From NCBI RefSeq assembly GCF_963676735.1, contig NZ_OY781464.1, forward strand, positions 3,567,001 through 3,631,000: 64,000 nt of DNA, read 5' to 3'. The position numbers were made by a program, and so were the translations under genes. Each line of letters opens with the position of its first letter. The first letter of the stretch is position 1. Source of the DNA: an uncultured Draconibacterium sp. GTDB lineage: Bacteria > Bacteroidota > Bacteroidia > Bacteroidales > Prolixibacteraceae. A model generated the notes under the pieces. The model was not told where the DNA came from, did not search any database, and saw nothing but the letters and a program-made list of their open reading frames with translations. Of the stretch, positions 51,650 through 60,409 are shown piece after piece.

Positions 51650-52891
51650 ATGGAATTGAAACGGGTAGTAATAACCGGTGTTGGAACCGTTAATCCTTTA
51701 GGGAATTCCGTTGAAGAGTATTGGGAGAATCTGAAAAACGGAGTAAGTGGAGCTGGGCCTATAACCCACTTTGATGCTTCGTTACACACCACAAAATTTG
51801 CTTGTGAGGTGAAAGATTTTGATCCTCTGAAATACATGGAGAAAAAGGAAATCCGCAAGTACGACCTGTACACGCAATACGCATTTGCTACAGCAGCGCA
51901 AGCTGTTGAAGACTGTGGAATTGACGTGGAAAAAGTTGACGGTGACCGGGTTGGTGTAATTTGGGGTGCAGGAATTGGAGGCTTACAAACTTTCCATGAG
52001 GAAGCAAGAGCTTACAAAGAGGAGCGTCCTCGTTTTTCTCCGTTTTTTATCCCTAAAATGATTGCAAATATTGCAGGTGGATTGGTTTCGATAAAGTACG
52101 GTTTTAGAGGTCCGAACTATACTACTGTTAGTGCTTGTGCTTCAGCATCGCATGCCATGATTGACGCTTTTAACACCATTCGAATGGGAAAAGCCGACAT
52201 GATGCTTACCGGTGGTTCAGAAGCTGGCGTTAACGAAGCTGGTATTGCAGGATTTAACTCGATGCGTGCCATATCAACCCGCAATGATGATCCGAAAACT
52301 GCTTCACGCCCATTTGATAAAGACCGCGATGGTTTTGTTATGGGCGAAGGTTCTGCAGCATTTATATTCGAAGAATATGAACATGCTGTGGCGCGTGGAG
52401 CAAAAATTTATGCAGAAGTTGCAGGTGGTGGAATGTCGGCCGATGCCTACCACATGACAGCCCCTGACCCGGAAGGGAAAGGTGCTGGATTGGTAATGAA
52501 ATGGGCATTGGAAGATGCAGGATTGAAACCTGAAGACGTTGACTACATTAACGTTCACGGTACATCAACTCCGCTTGGCGACATTGCAGAGCCGAAGGCG
52601 ATAATCAAAACATTTGGTGAACATGCTTACGAGTTAAGCATCAGCTCAACCAAATCAATGACCGGTCACCTGTTGGGTGCTGCCGGAGCCGTTGAAGGCC
52701 TTGCCAGTGTTTTAGCCATTATGAATAACCTGGTTCCACCTACTATTAACCACACAACTCCAGACCCTGAAATTGACGAGAAGTTGGATTTCACATTCAA
52801 CAAAGCCAAAGAAAGGGAGATTAATGTAGCTATTAGTAATACATTTGGTTTTGGTGGTCATAATGCAACAGTAGTTTTCAAAAAACTATAG
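51650..52891 (+). CDS. fabF: 3-oxoacyl-ACP synthase II (FabF)
   Basis: Condensing enzyme of 413 residues for fatty-acid elongation. The Cys nucleophile lies in TVSACASASHAM near residue 163. The two catalytic His lie in NVHGTSTPLGD near 302 and in MTGHLLGAAGAVEG near 338. C-terminal FGFGGHNA is intact. It lies 38 bases after acpP. Confidence 0.97.
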   Translation: MELKRVVITGVGTVNPLGNSVEEYWENLKNGVSGAGPITHFDASLHTTKFACEVKDFDPLKYMEKKEIRKYDLYTQYAFATAAQAVEDCGIDVEKVDGDRVGVIWGAGIGGLQTFHEEARAYKEERPRFSPFFIPKMIANIAGGLVSIKYGFRGPNYTTVSACASASHAMIDAFNTIRMGKADMMLTGGSEAGVNEAGIAGFNSMRAISTRNDDPKTASRPFDKDRDGFVMGEGSAAFIFEEYEHAVARGAKIYAEVAGGGMSADAYHMTAPDPEGKGAGLVMKWALEDAGLKPEDVDYINVHGTSTPLGDIAEPKAIIKTFGEHAYELSISSTKSMTGHLLGAAGAVEGLASVLAIMNNLVPPTINHTTPDPEIDEKLDFTFNKAKEREINVAISNTFGFGGHNATVVFKKL

Positions 52892-52897
52892 GAAACT

Positions 52898-53629
52898 GTG
52901 GTTAGAAAAATAGTACAACGGGTAAAACTCTTTTCGTCTGATCGGAAAGAGTTTTACTTGTTTTTAAAAGAATTATTAGGTTTTTACCCTCAAAACCTGC
53001 GTTTGTACGATCTTGCCTTTATTCATAAGTCGGCCTCGATGGTTGACTCGCAAGGCAACTTTGTAAATAACGAACGTTTAGAATACCTTGGCGATGCCAT
53101 TTTAGGCGCAATAATTGCTGATTTCTTATACAACCGTTTTCCGCAAGAAGACGAAGGCTTTTTAACCAAAACACGCTCAAAACTTGTAAATCGTGCTATT
53201 CTTACTCAGCTTACCCACGACATGGGCTTGCACGTTTTTATCGATTCGAATACCACAAAAAACATAGACAAAAGCCACATTTACGGCGATGCGCTGGAAG
53301 CCTTAATTGGGGCAATATACCTGGATAAAGACTATAAAACAGCAAAGTTTTTTGTTACCAAAAAGATCCTTCCTCAATTTGTCGATCTGAACGAAATAGA
53401 GCAAGAGGATTCAAATTTTAAAAGTCAGTTAATAGAATGGAGCCAGAAAAATAAACGCGACATTGAATTTGAAACCACCGAAGAGACCGACGAAAAACTG
53501 AAACAGCCTAAGTTTAAAGCCATTGTAAAAATTGATGAAGAAAAAGTAGGCGAAGGTATGGGAACCTCGAAAAAAGAAGCTCACCAGAATGCAGCACGCG
53601 AAACGTTAAAAAAGCTTGATGAGTTGTAA
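52898..53629 (+). CDS. rnc: Ribonuclease III
   Basis: Double-strand RNA endonuclease of 243 residues, starting at GTG 6 bases after fabF. The RNase III signature NERLEYLGDAILG is near 58-70 with the metal-binding residues, and YGDALEALIGAIY is near 129. A C-terminal double-strand RNA-binding domain covers about 170-243 (GMGTSKKEAHQNAARETL). It processes rRNA precursors and regulates mRNAs. Confidence 0.96.
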   Translation: MVRKIVQRVKLFSSDRKEFYLFLKELLGFYPQNLRLYDLAFIHKSASMVDSQGNFVNNERLEYLGDAILGAIIADFLYNRFPQEDEGFLTKTRSKLVNRAILTQLTHDMGLHVFIDSNTTKNIDKSHIYGDALEALIGAIYLDKDYKTAKFFVTKKILPQFVDLNEIEQEDSNFKSQLIEWSQKNKRDIEFETTEETDEKLKQPKFKAIVKIDEEKVGEGMGTSKKEAHQNAARETLKKLDEL

Positions 53630-53691
53630 ATCTTCTGATGAGTAAGCACCTAATCCGTAGTGTTTATTAAATTTGCCCGCAATTACCCAAA

Positions 53692-54378
53692 ATGGAGAAA
53701 CTATTAATTATAGCACTTGGATTTTTTGCCCAGGGATTATTTTTTATCCGGACCATTGCTCAATGGTTTAAATCGGAAAAAGAAGGAGAAGTAATTTCGC
53801 CGGTAATTTACTGGCAAATTAGCCTCGTTGCCAGCATTTTAATGCTTACCTACGGCATATTACGGCACGATTTTGCCATTGTTATCGGGCAATCGTTGGT
53901 GTATGGTATTTATATACGCAACCTGCAGCTTAAAAATGTTTGGCAAAAAATGCACGGGGTGTTAAAAGTGCTTGCATTGGCTATTCCGGTAGTCTATTGG
54001 GTTTGGCTGCTCAGCTCCGGAAATTTTGCCCATATTCTCCACAACAAAACCGTTTCGCTTTTTTGGATGATTTGGGGAACTACTGCGCAAATCGTATTTA
54101 TTTCGCGTTTTTTTTACCAGTGGATTCACTCCGAAAATAAAAAGGAATCGGTGTTTCCCCTTGGGTTCTGGATAATAAGTACAGCCGGATCACTAATGAT
54201 TTTTACCTATTCAATTGCCCGACTCGACCCGGTTTTATTTGCCGCCCACAGCCTGGGCCTTTTTACCTACATACGAAACATTTTTTTGCATTACGGGAAA
54301 GGCAGTTTGTTTGAAAGTTTAACGAAAATTCCGGTGCTGAATAAAGTTATTGGTAAAGTTTCGGATAAAATAAAATAG
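53692..54378 (+). CDS. Lipid A biosynthesis N-terminal (LAB_N) domain membrane protein
   Basis: Membrane protein of 228 residues with two LAB_N-type repeats. The first (about 1-75) has FFAQGLFFIRTIAQWFKSEK and LVYGIYIRNLQL. The second (about 120-205) has FISRFFYQWIHSENKKESVFP and LGLFTYIRNIFLHY. The repeat unit contains a conserved W-x-x-S-E-x-x-x. LAB_N occurs as the N-terminal part of some lipid A glycosyltransferases and as stand-alone proteins. The role is unclear, perhaps lipid transfer or flipping. Confidence 0.8.
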   Translation: MEKLLIIALGFFAQGLFFIRTIAQWFKSEKEGEVISPVIYWQISLVASILMLTYGILRHDFAIVIGQSLVYGIYIRNLQLKNVWQKMHGVLKVLALAIPVVYWVWLLSSGNFAHILHNKTVSLFWMIWGTTAQIVFISRFFYQWIHSENKKESVFPLGFWIISTAGSLMIFTYSIARLDPVLFAAHSLGLFTYIRNIFLHYGKGSLFESLTKIPVLNKVIGKVSDKIK

Positions 54379-54416
54379 GCCGGCCTCACGAAAAAACCGA
54401 CCCACTTTTTTGTTCC

Positions 54417-54836
54417 TTATTGTTTATTGTTTTCCGGTCGTTTTGACTTTATCAGCTCTCTTACTGCAGCGTAAATAATCATACAAAAAATAAATACAAA
54501 CAACCCCCACACCGGCGCATAAAAACTTACAATTGCTCCTGTCATTACAATCTGAGGCGACACATCTGCTGCTGCTTTTATGGCCTCAAGTGCCTGAACA
54601 ATTCCCACTAATTGCGACAAAAAGCCGGTGGCCAATGCTAATGATGCCGCTATTTTTATCAGTCCCACAAGTTTAAGGTCTACCTGCTTTTTTGAAAAAA
54701 CCGCAATAATTTTCCAAACGGCAACAGCCATTGCCAGCAAGCCAAATAAAGTTATCCAGTGCATAAATGGGCCACCTATTTTGTAGGCTTGCACCAGGTA
54801 ACCAAATCCTGTTTCAGTTCTGTCTAATTCAATCAT
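54417..54836 (-). CDS. Short MotA/TolQ/ExbB-like membrane protein
   Basis: Protein of 139 residues with three membrane segments (about 25-45, 58-78 and 100-125). The pattern LATGFLSQLVGIVQALEAIKAA resembles the core helix of ExbB/MotA proton channels (GLLGTVxGMxxAF). Residues 90-103 (VSPQIVMTGAIVSFYAPVWG) match the following conserved helix. It lacks the longer cytoplasmic domain of ExbB and has no ExbD neighbour. It might be a minimal channel or a family relative without channel function. Confidence 0.65.
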   Translation of the reverse strand: MIELDRTETGFGYLVQAYKIGGPFMHWITLFGLLAMAVAVWKIIAVFSKKQVDLKLVGLIKIAASLALATGFLSQLVGIVQALEAIKAAADVSPQIVMTGAIVSFYAPVWGLFVFIFCMIIYAAVRELIKSKRPENNKQ

Positions 54837-55053
54837 TTTTCTTTGATTTAAAGTTACACATGCAAACTAAAGCTTCTCCATTTTTTTGCACGAATTTTAT
54901 CGATAAACAACCCAAAAGCCATTTTTAACAACAGCAAACGGCTTGCGATGTGTTCTAGCGGCGAATTTGGTTATTCAACACTTGAATGGTGCTTTTTATC
55001 GATTGAATTTTATAGATACATAATTCATGCTTATTTTTTAATTTTATAAAACT

Positions 55054-56142
55054 ATGGCAGCTCAACTGCAACATACTATCCAAAAAACCCGGCAATCAAA
55101 ACTTGTGCGTGTTGCCTATCACCTTATCTTTTGGGCGATAGTTGGCTTTTTTTACTTTTTTGTTTTTTACTGGAATAGTGCCTTCCCCCTCGTTTCTGTT
55201 ATTTTTACGATTGGCTTGCTTCCTGTGGCAGTTGTTACCACCTACACTTTTAATGCGCTTCTTATTCCCAAATACCTGAACAACAAACGCTACGGCTATT
55301 TTATTTACCTCAGTATATTTACCCTGCTTGTGTCAACCTGGCTATCGTTTTTAATTGTTTTTTATGCGCTTATTCACTTGTTAAATACTACTGCCTCGCT
55401 CGAGCCGGCCGTGTTACACCCCGAGCTGCAGGTGCTATCCTTAAATTTTATTGTGTTTTTTGCTATTGCCGTAAAACAGGTGAAACGTGCCTTTTTTATT
55501 CAGCAAGAAAAAAACGAACTGCAGCAAAAGAAACTTCATACCGAACTAAAACTTAAAGAAGCAGAACTAAAATTGCTAAAAGCGCAAATACATCCGCATT
55601 TCCTTTTCAACACTTTAAATAATTTATATGGGCTAACCATGGAAAAATCGGATGAAGCCCCGGAGCTGGTACTTCGTTTATCGGAAATACTGGATTATAT
55701 TTTATACCGCTGCAACGAAAGAAGGGTACTTCTTAACGATGAAATTGCCAACCTGCGCAACCACATCGAGATTGAAAAAATAAGATATGCCGAAGATAAA
55801 CTAACCATCTCCGCGGATATACCTGAGGAAACAAATAAGCTGCAAATAGCACCGTTATTGCTACTACCATTTGTTGAAAACGCATTTAAACACGGAGTTA
55901 GCCATAATACCGGATCGGCTTTTGTACACATTAACTTATTGGTAAAACATACCGCGCTGCATTTTGCCATTGCGAATGCAAAAAACGAAACCAGCCAGCC
56001 AAACCAAACCTACTCGAAAGGAATTGGCCTGCAAAATGTTAAGAAACGCCTGGATTTGCTTTACCCCAACAGATACGATTTAAAAATTAACGACAGTGCT
56101 ACAACATTTTCCGTAACTTTAACTTTACAATTAGAAACTTAA
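55054..56142 (+). CDS. LytS-type sensor histidine kinase
   Basis: Membrane kinase of 362 residues with four hydrophobic segments in the first 150 residues, a coiled region, then a His_kinase domain. The phosphoacceptor lies in IHPHFLFNTLNNLYGL near residue 180, and an ATPase domain follows (LLLPFVENAFKHGV, GIGLQNVKKRL). It shares an ATG/TAA junction with the LytTR regulator gene and forms a two-component pair with it. Signal unknown. Confidence 0.92.
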   Translation: MAAQLQHTIQKTRQSKLVRVAYHLIFWAIVGFFYFFVFYWNSAFPLVSVIFTIGLLPVAVVTTYTFNALLIPKYLNNKRYGYFIYLSIFTLLVSTWLSFLIVFYALIHLLNTTASLEPAVLHPELQVLSLNFIVFFAIAVKQVKRAFFIQQEKNELQQKKLHTELKLKEAELKLLKAQIHPHFLFNTLNNLYGLTMEKSDEAPELVLRLSEILDYILYRCNERRVLLNDEIANLRNHIEIEKIRYAEDKLTISADIPEETNKLQIAPLLLLPFVENAFKHGVSHNTGSAFVHINLLVKHTALHFAIANAKNETSQPNQTYSKGIGLQNVKKRLDLLYPNRYDLKINDSATTFSVTLTLQLET

Positions 56143-56849
56143 TGTACCGATGCCTCATTATAGATGACGAACCCATTGCCATTAGGGTTATTCGGAAACA
56201 CCTGTCGGTTTTTTCAGATTTCGGGGTGGTGGCCGAGTGCAGCAATGCCCTTGAAGCTTTGCCCATTCTGCAACAAGAAACTATCGATCTGATATTTTGC
56301 GATATTCAGATGCCGCAACTTACAGGAATCGACTTTATTCGCTCCCTGTCGCACCCTCCCAAAATAATATTTACAACAGCTTACCGCGATTATGCCGTTG
56401 ATGCTTTTGAGCTAAACGTGGTAGACTACTTACTGAAACCCATTTCGTTTGAGCGATTTACCAAAGCCATAAACCATTTTCTGGAGCAAGAGGTGCAACC
56501 AAAAGAAATGCCCCACTCCGACGATCTCTCAGCCAATACACGCGATTTTATCTTTTTAAAAGCCGATAAAAAACACTACAAAATTAACCTGTCCGATATT
56601 TTATACTTCGAGAGCCTGGGCGATTATGTAATTGCCCATACCGCCGGCAATAAAATTGTCAGCAAAGAACGCATCAGCCATCTGGCCGAAACACTTCCGG
56701 CGAGGCGTTTTATCCAAATTCACCGCAGTTACATCGTTTCCATCGACAAAATACAGTCGCTTGGGCCGGGTTTTGTAGAAATAAAAAATAAGAAGTTGCC
56801 GGTTGGACGAAACTACAAAGCAGATTTGAGCTGGTTACTAACAGATTAG
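56142..56849 (+). CDS. LytTR-family response regulator
   Basis: Regulator of 235 residues: receiver domain with acidic DDEP at 8-11, phosphoacceptor Asp54 in IFCDIQMPQ, and Lys near 104 in DYLLKPIS. A LytTR DNA-binding domain follows (about 131-235; FIQIHRSYIVSIDKI). It overlaps the kinase stop by one base. Targets cannot be read. Its stop codon interlocks with that of the convergent gene at 56846. Confidence 0.93.
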   Translation: MYRCLIIDDEPIAIRVIRKHLSVFSDFGVVAECSNALEALPILQQETIDLIFCDIQMPQLTGIDFIRSLSHPPKIIFTTAYRDYAVDAFELNVVDYLLKPISFERFTKAINHFLEQEVQPKEMPHSDDLSANTRDFIFLKADKKHYKINLSDILYFESLGDYVIAHTAGNKIVSKERISHLAETLPARRFIQIHRSYIVSIDKIQSLGPGFVEIKNKKLPVGRNYKADLSWLLTD

Positions 56850-57691
56850 AGAAACTTTATAGCTTCTTTAACCGTCATCTTTTCTCTGATGTTTCGGTTT
56901 TTGGCCAATTCATTACAAACCGATATTTTGCCATTCTCCAATACATCCTCTCCGTTAAAAATCTCGGCACTCATACAGTCAACGGTGCAGGCTAAAATTC
57001 CGTTACTATTTAACACCCGGAGACTCTTTATTCCTGAATTGTTTTTACCAATTCCGGCATCGTTAAAAAACACTGCTTTTACCTTGTATTTCTGAGCATA
57101 TTCTCCTGCACTTAATCCACCGTGCGAGCCACACACAACAATATCTCCGTAGTTGCTTTTATTTAGAAAAGTAATGCTATCGGCAACGGTAACGGCTACT
57201 CCATCAACCTGAATTTGTTGTTGTTGCTTCAGCTCATTTTTGCTCCCATTTTCTTCTTTGGGGGTAGGCGATTCAGTAGCTAAACTTTCAGGATTAGGTG
57301 AGGAGATTTTGGCAAGATGACTTATTTTGGCAACGGCTTCATGTACGGTATCGCCCTTTTGTATGCCGGCTGCTTCGGCTTGCGGGCTAAGGTGACTAAT
57401 GATTCCGCTTTCCCAGGTATCGTGTGATATCCCAATCTCGGCGCTGTAATTATCTACGGCACAAGCCAAAATACTTTCAGCTTCGTAGTACGAAAGACCT
57501 CTAATGCCTGCCTCGTTTTTCCCGATTCCCGCGTTGTTCAGAAATACAGCTTTTACCCCACAGTTTTTTACATGTTTGGCTAAATTGCTGTTACCTCCGC
57601 AATGCGATCCGCAAACAAGAATTGGCGAAGTATTGCCCGCTATTAAATCGCCTAAACTATCAAGCAATAGTAAACCTTCAGGTATTTGCAT
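56846..57691 (-). CDS. Tandem-duplicated protein of unknown function linked to iorAB
   Basis: Cytoplasmic protein of 281 residues made of two homologous halves (about 10-125 and 168-281) joined by a low-complexity linker (127-165). Each half has VCGSH-C/G-GG, then VKAVF-L/F-N-N/D-AGIGKN, GILACxVD-type strands and SAEI. I recall single-domain proteins with this GSHGG and DAGIGK pattern in other bacteria, uncharacterised. It begins 30 bases after iorB and is probably cotranscribed. No catalytic mechanism could be assigned. It may be a sensor or accessory enzyme of 2-oxoacid metabolism. Confidence 0.7.
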   Translation of the reverse strand: MQIPEGLLLLDSLGDLIAGNTSPILVCGSHCGGNSNLAKHVKNCGVKAVFLNNAGIGKNEAGIRGLSYYEAESILACAVDNYSAEIGISHDTWESGIISHLSPQAEAAGIQKGDTVHEAVAKISHLAKISSPNPESLATESPTPKEENGSKNELKQQQQIQVDGVAVTVADSITFLNKSNYGDIVVCGSHGGLSAGEYAQKYKVKAVFFNDAGIGKNNSGIKSLRVLNSNGILACTVDCMSAEIFNGEDVLENGKISVCNELAKNRNIREKMTVKEAIKFL

Positions 57692-57721
57692 GCCATTGTT
57701 TTTTTCTAATTTCAGAAAAGC

Positions 57722-58354
57722 CTAACAACGTATGGCTACCGACTCCACAGTCATAAGTTCCTCCTGGGCAATCTTTGCACCCATTTCGTAGGCTTTTATA
57801 TTGCCTTCAACAAATTTTGCAGGAACATTCTCCTCTACAATCTGAATCATTTCGTCATGTGCGTAGCCTCTTAGCTCGGCGTAGTAACCCAGCATAAACA
57901 CATTCATCATTTTGTTGATGTTAAAATTCACACAGGTGTGCTCATCGGGGTTAATGATAAATTTTTGCTTGTTCGAGCTTTTTATCATTTCTGTTTTCGA
58001 TTCGGGCAAATCTTTTTGCAGACGCATGTTAACACTGGTTGGCGTTAACTCGTAAGTACTGGTTAATAAAATACCGTCTTCTTTTAATGCATGCAAATGA
58101 CGAAGTGTTTCGGTTTGCTCAAAAGAAATCACGTAATCTACATCTCCGGCCTTAACAAAGGGCGACAACACGGGTTGAGTAGAATAACGAAAATGGCTTT
58201 CGACACCGCCACCGCGTTGCCCCAGGCCAATCACATCTGATATTTTTAACTCGTATCCTTTTTTCAAATAATACTTGCTTAAAAGGTTGCTAAATAGAAG
58301 AATTCCTTGTCCTCCTACACCGGCAATGATGATGTTTTTTCCTTTGTCTTGCAT
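57722..58354 (-). CDS. iorB: Indolepyruvate:ferredoxin oxidoreductase, beta subunit
   Basis: Protein of 210 residues of the gamma-type family of 2-oxoacid:ferredoxin oxidoreductases. The start KNIIIAGVGGQGILLFSNLL carries the family motif, and IGLGQRGGGVESHFRYS follows. With IorA it oxidatively decarboxylates aryl pyruvates to aryl-acetyl-CoA, reducing ferredoxin. It follows iorA by 2 bases. Confidence 0.9.
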   Translation of the reverse strand: MQDKGKNIIIAGVGGQGILLFSNLLSKYYLKKGYELKISDVIGLGQRGGGVESHFRYSTQPVLSPFVKAGDVDYVISFEQTETLRHLHALKEDGILLTSTYELTPTSVNMRLQKDLPESKTEMIKSSNKQKFIINPDEHTCVNFNINKMMNVFMLGYYAELRGYAHDEMIQIVEENVPAKFVEGNIKAYEMGAKIAQEELMTVESVAIRC

Positions 58355-58356
58355 TT

Positions 58357-60159
58357 TTAATTTTTTATAGCGTCAAACTTGCAGGCTGTTGAGCATAATC
58401 CGCAACCCGTACAAATATCCTGGTTAATTACTATTTCTGTTAATCCGTTTTGTCCTTTACTTTCTATAGCCAAACAACCAATACCTACGCACTTTCTACA
58501 TTTAGTACATTCATCCTGGTCGATGTAGTACGTTTCGCTTTTGGGTAATTTGAATTTGGTAACACATGGCTTTTTAACAATAACTACTGAATTTGTTTTT
58601 GCGTTTACCGCGTTTAGTATAGAGCTTTCCAATTCTTCAAATTCGTAGGCATCAACCGTTACAATATCCTTAACGCCAATGGCCTCGCATACTTTTGCAA
58701 TGTCGAGTTGGTTCTCGGGTTTGTAGTTAAAGCCAAATTCGCTCGATGCTACATTTTGTCCACCGGTCATGGCCAGGCAACTGTTGTCAACTATAATCAC
58801 AGTTGATTGGCTGTCGTTAAAAATCAGGTTCATCAGCCCATTAATTCCGGTTGCCCAAAAACCACCGTCACCAATCATGGCCACAAATTTATTTCCATCA
58901 TCTTTGGCCTTGTTGTAACCGTGCGCCAGTGAAATACTTGAGCCCATACACTTTTGCAACGCGTACGACTCCATATGTGGGAAACAACCGATAAGACCAC
59001 AGGTAACATCGGCAGCTGCCTTAATTTTGTTCTTCTTTAATACACGCGAAATAAAAGTGTGTGAACAGCCAGCACAGGCTACCGGAAGACGGAAAGGCAC
59101 ACCCTCCTGAGGCAATCGTTTTGTCGCGCCTGGCACCAACTTTTCCTCAATAATGTCAGGTGTAAAACGCATCATCTCGGGGAATTTTGGAAACAATTCT
59201 TTTCCAGTTACCGAAACACCCAGATCTTTGATGTTGCGTTCCATTATGTCGTGCCCATCTTCAATCACGTATAGCTTATCAACGTGTGCGGCCAGTTCTT
59301 TTATCTGTTTTTCAGGCAGCGGATGAACCATCCCCAATTTTAACACCGAGGCTTCGGGCAATACTTCTTTTACATAGAAATAAGGCGTACCCGCAGTAAT
59401 AATCCCAATCTTTTTATCGTTCAGTTCCAATCGGTTGATGGCAAAGTCGTTACTGTCGGCAGCCAAACGCTTCATATGTGCCGTAAAGTCGCTAAAACAT
59501 TTGGTTAACTTCGGGTGCTCAGAGCCTTTGGCCTTAGTCATAATGGTGGTCATTATCACCTTACTAAAACTAATCGGATACTTCTCGCGGCATTTTGCTT
59601 CGTACGTGTAATTATCGTCGAATACCACCTTGCTATTGGTTTTACAAATTACCGAAGTAATTTTAAGAATAACCGGAGTGCTGTATTCCTCACTAATTTC
59701 GAAAGCCTTTACCATTAGGTCCTTGGCTTCCTGGCTATCGCCCGGCTCCAATACCGGAATGTTGAACATGTTTCCGTAATGACGGCAGTCGTTATAATCA
59801 TCACCTGCAATACGACCTACATCATCTCCAACCACCAGTACCAAACCACCGTTCACCTGGCTACCCGCAGCACCACCTAAAGCATCGGCGGCTACATGTA
59901 AACCAACGGTTTTCATTATGGCCATACTTCGGTAACCTGCAAACGAGGCACCTATGGCTACTTCTAGAGCAACCTTCTCGTTGGTCGACCATTCGCAATA
60001 AATTTCCGGGTGTTTATAGTGGGTATAATCCATTACCTCGGTAGAAGGTGTTCCCGGGAATCCCGAAGCAATTTTTACACCCGCCTCAAAGGCTCCTCTG
60101 GCAACGGCCTCGTTACCATTCATCATTTGCATTGTTGCAACCTCAACTCCTGTCTGCAT
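58357..60159 (-). CDS. iorA: Indolepyruvate:ferredoxin oxidoreductase, alpha subunit
   Basis: Large cytoplasmic subunit of 600 residues. The pyrimidine-binding domain begins MNGNEAVARGAFEAGVKIASG (quoted in part) with SGFPGTPSTE near 34. The TPP-binding domain has GDGGFWATGINGLMNL with its metal ligands near 435. Two [4Fe-4S] sites end the protein (CTKCRKCVGIGC and CTGCGLCSTAC). Typical of amino-acid-fermenting anaerobes. The ATG at 60159 agrees with the promoter at 60221-60228. Confidence 0.93.
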   Translation of the reverse strand: MQTGVEVATMQMMNGNEAVARGAFEAGVKIASGFPGTPSTEVMDYTHYKHPEIYCEWSTNEKVALEVAIGASFAGYRSMAIMKTVGLHVAADALGGAAGSQVNGGLVLVVGDDVGRIAGDDYNDCRHYGNMFNIPVLEPGDSQEAKDLMVKAFEISEEYSTPVILKITSVICKTNSKVVFDDNYTYEAKCREKYPISFSKVIMTTIMTKAKGSEHPKLTKCFSDFTAHMKRLAADSNDFAINRLELNDKKIGIITAGTPYFYVKEVLPEASVLKLGMVHPLPEKQIKELAAHVDKLYVIEDGHDIMERNIKDLGVSVTGKELFPKFPEMMRFTPDIIEEKLVPGATKRLPQEGVPFRLPVACAGCSHTFISRVLKKNKIKAAADVTCGLIGCFPHMESYALQKCMGSSISLAHGYNKAKDDGNKFVAMIGDGGFWATGINGLMNLIFNDSQSTVIIVDNSCLAMTGGQNVASSEFGFNYKPENQLDIAKVCEAIGVKDIVTVDAYEFEELESSILNAVNAKTNSVVIVKKPCVTKFKLPKSETYYIDQDECTKCRKCVGIGCLAIESKGQNGLTEIVINQDICTGCGLCSTACKFDAIKN

Positions 60160-60409
60160 ATCTTAAAAGTAAATCCCGTCTGTAAAAAGGATTTGGTTAT
60201 AGATTTTTAGTAAATGCGGACAAAAATAGATTAATTATAGTTTTCAGAAAACATTTACTATCAATTTGATAAGAATAAGAGGTTTTTGCAATATATGTTG
60301 CAAAAATGTACGCGTATGTTAAGTTATGTTTTTTACAATAATTGGTTGATTGGCATTTAAATGCATACCAAACAGGAGAAGTGAAGTGCTTAAAACCGTA
60401 CGTACGGAC
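60160..60409. other. Intergenic region between the cyclase and iorA
   Basis: 250 AT-rich bases with the iorA promoter at 60221-60228. It also holds a perfect 12-base palindrome (CCGTACGTACGG) at 60396-60407, three bases from the end of the cyclase gene. No gene or clear terminator. Confidence 0.5.
60221..60228 (-). promoter_or_regulatory. Promoter -7 element of the iorA operon
   Basis: The minus strand reads TATTTTTG, an exact TAnnTTTG match, 61 bases upstream of the iorA ATG. Confidence 0.55.

Noticed and set aside
60396..60407. The 12-base palindrome CCGTACGTACGG as a regulatory operator
   Set aside because: It lies at the 3' end of the cyclase gene, not in a promoter, and a single perfect 12-mer is too short to support a function.
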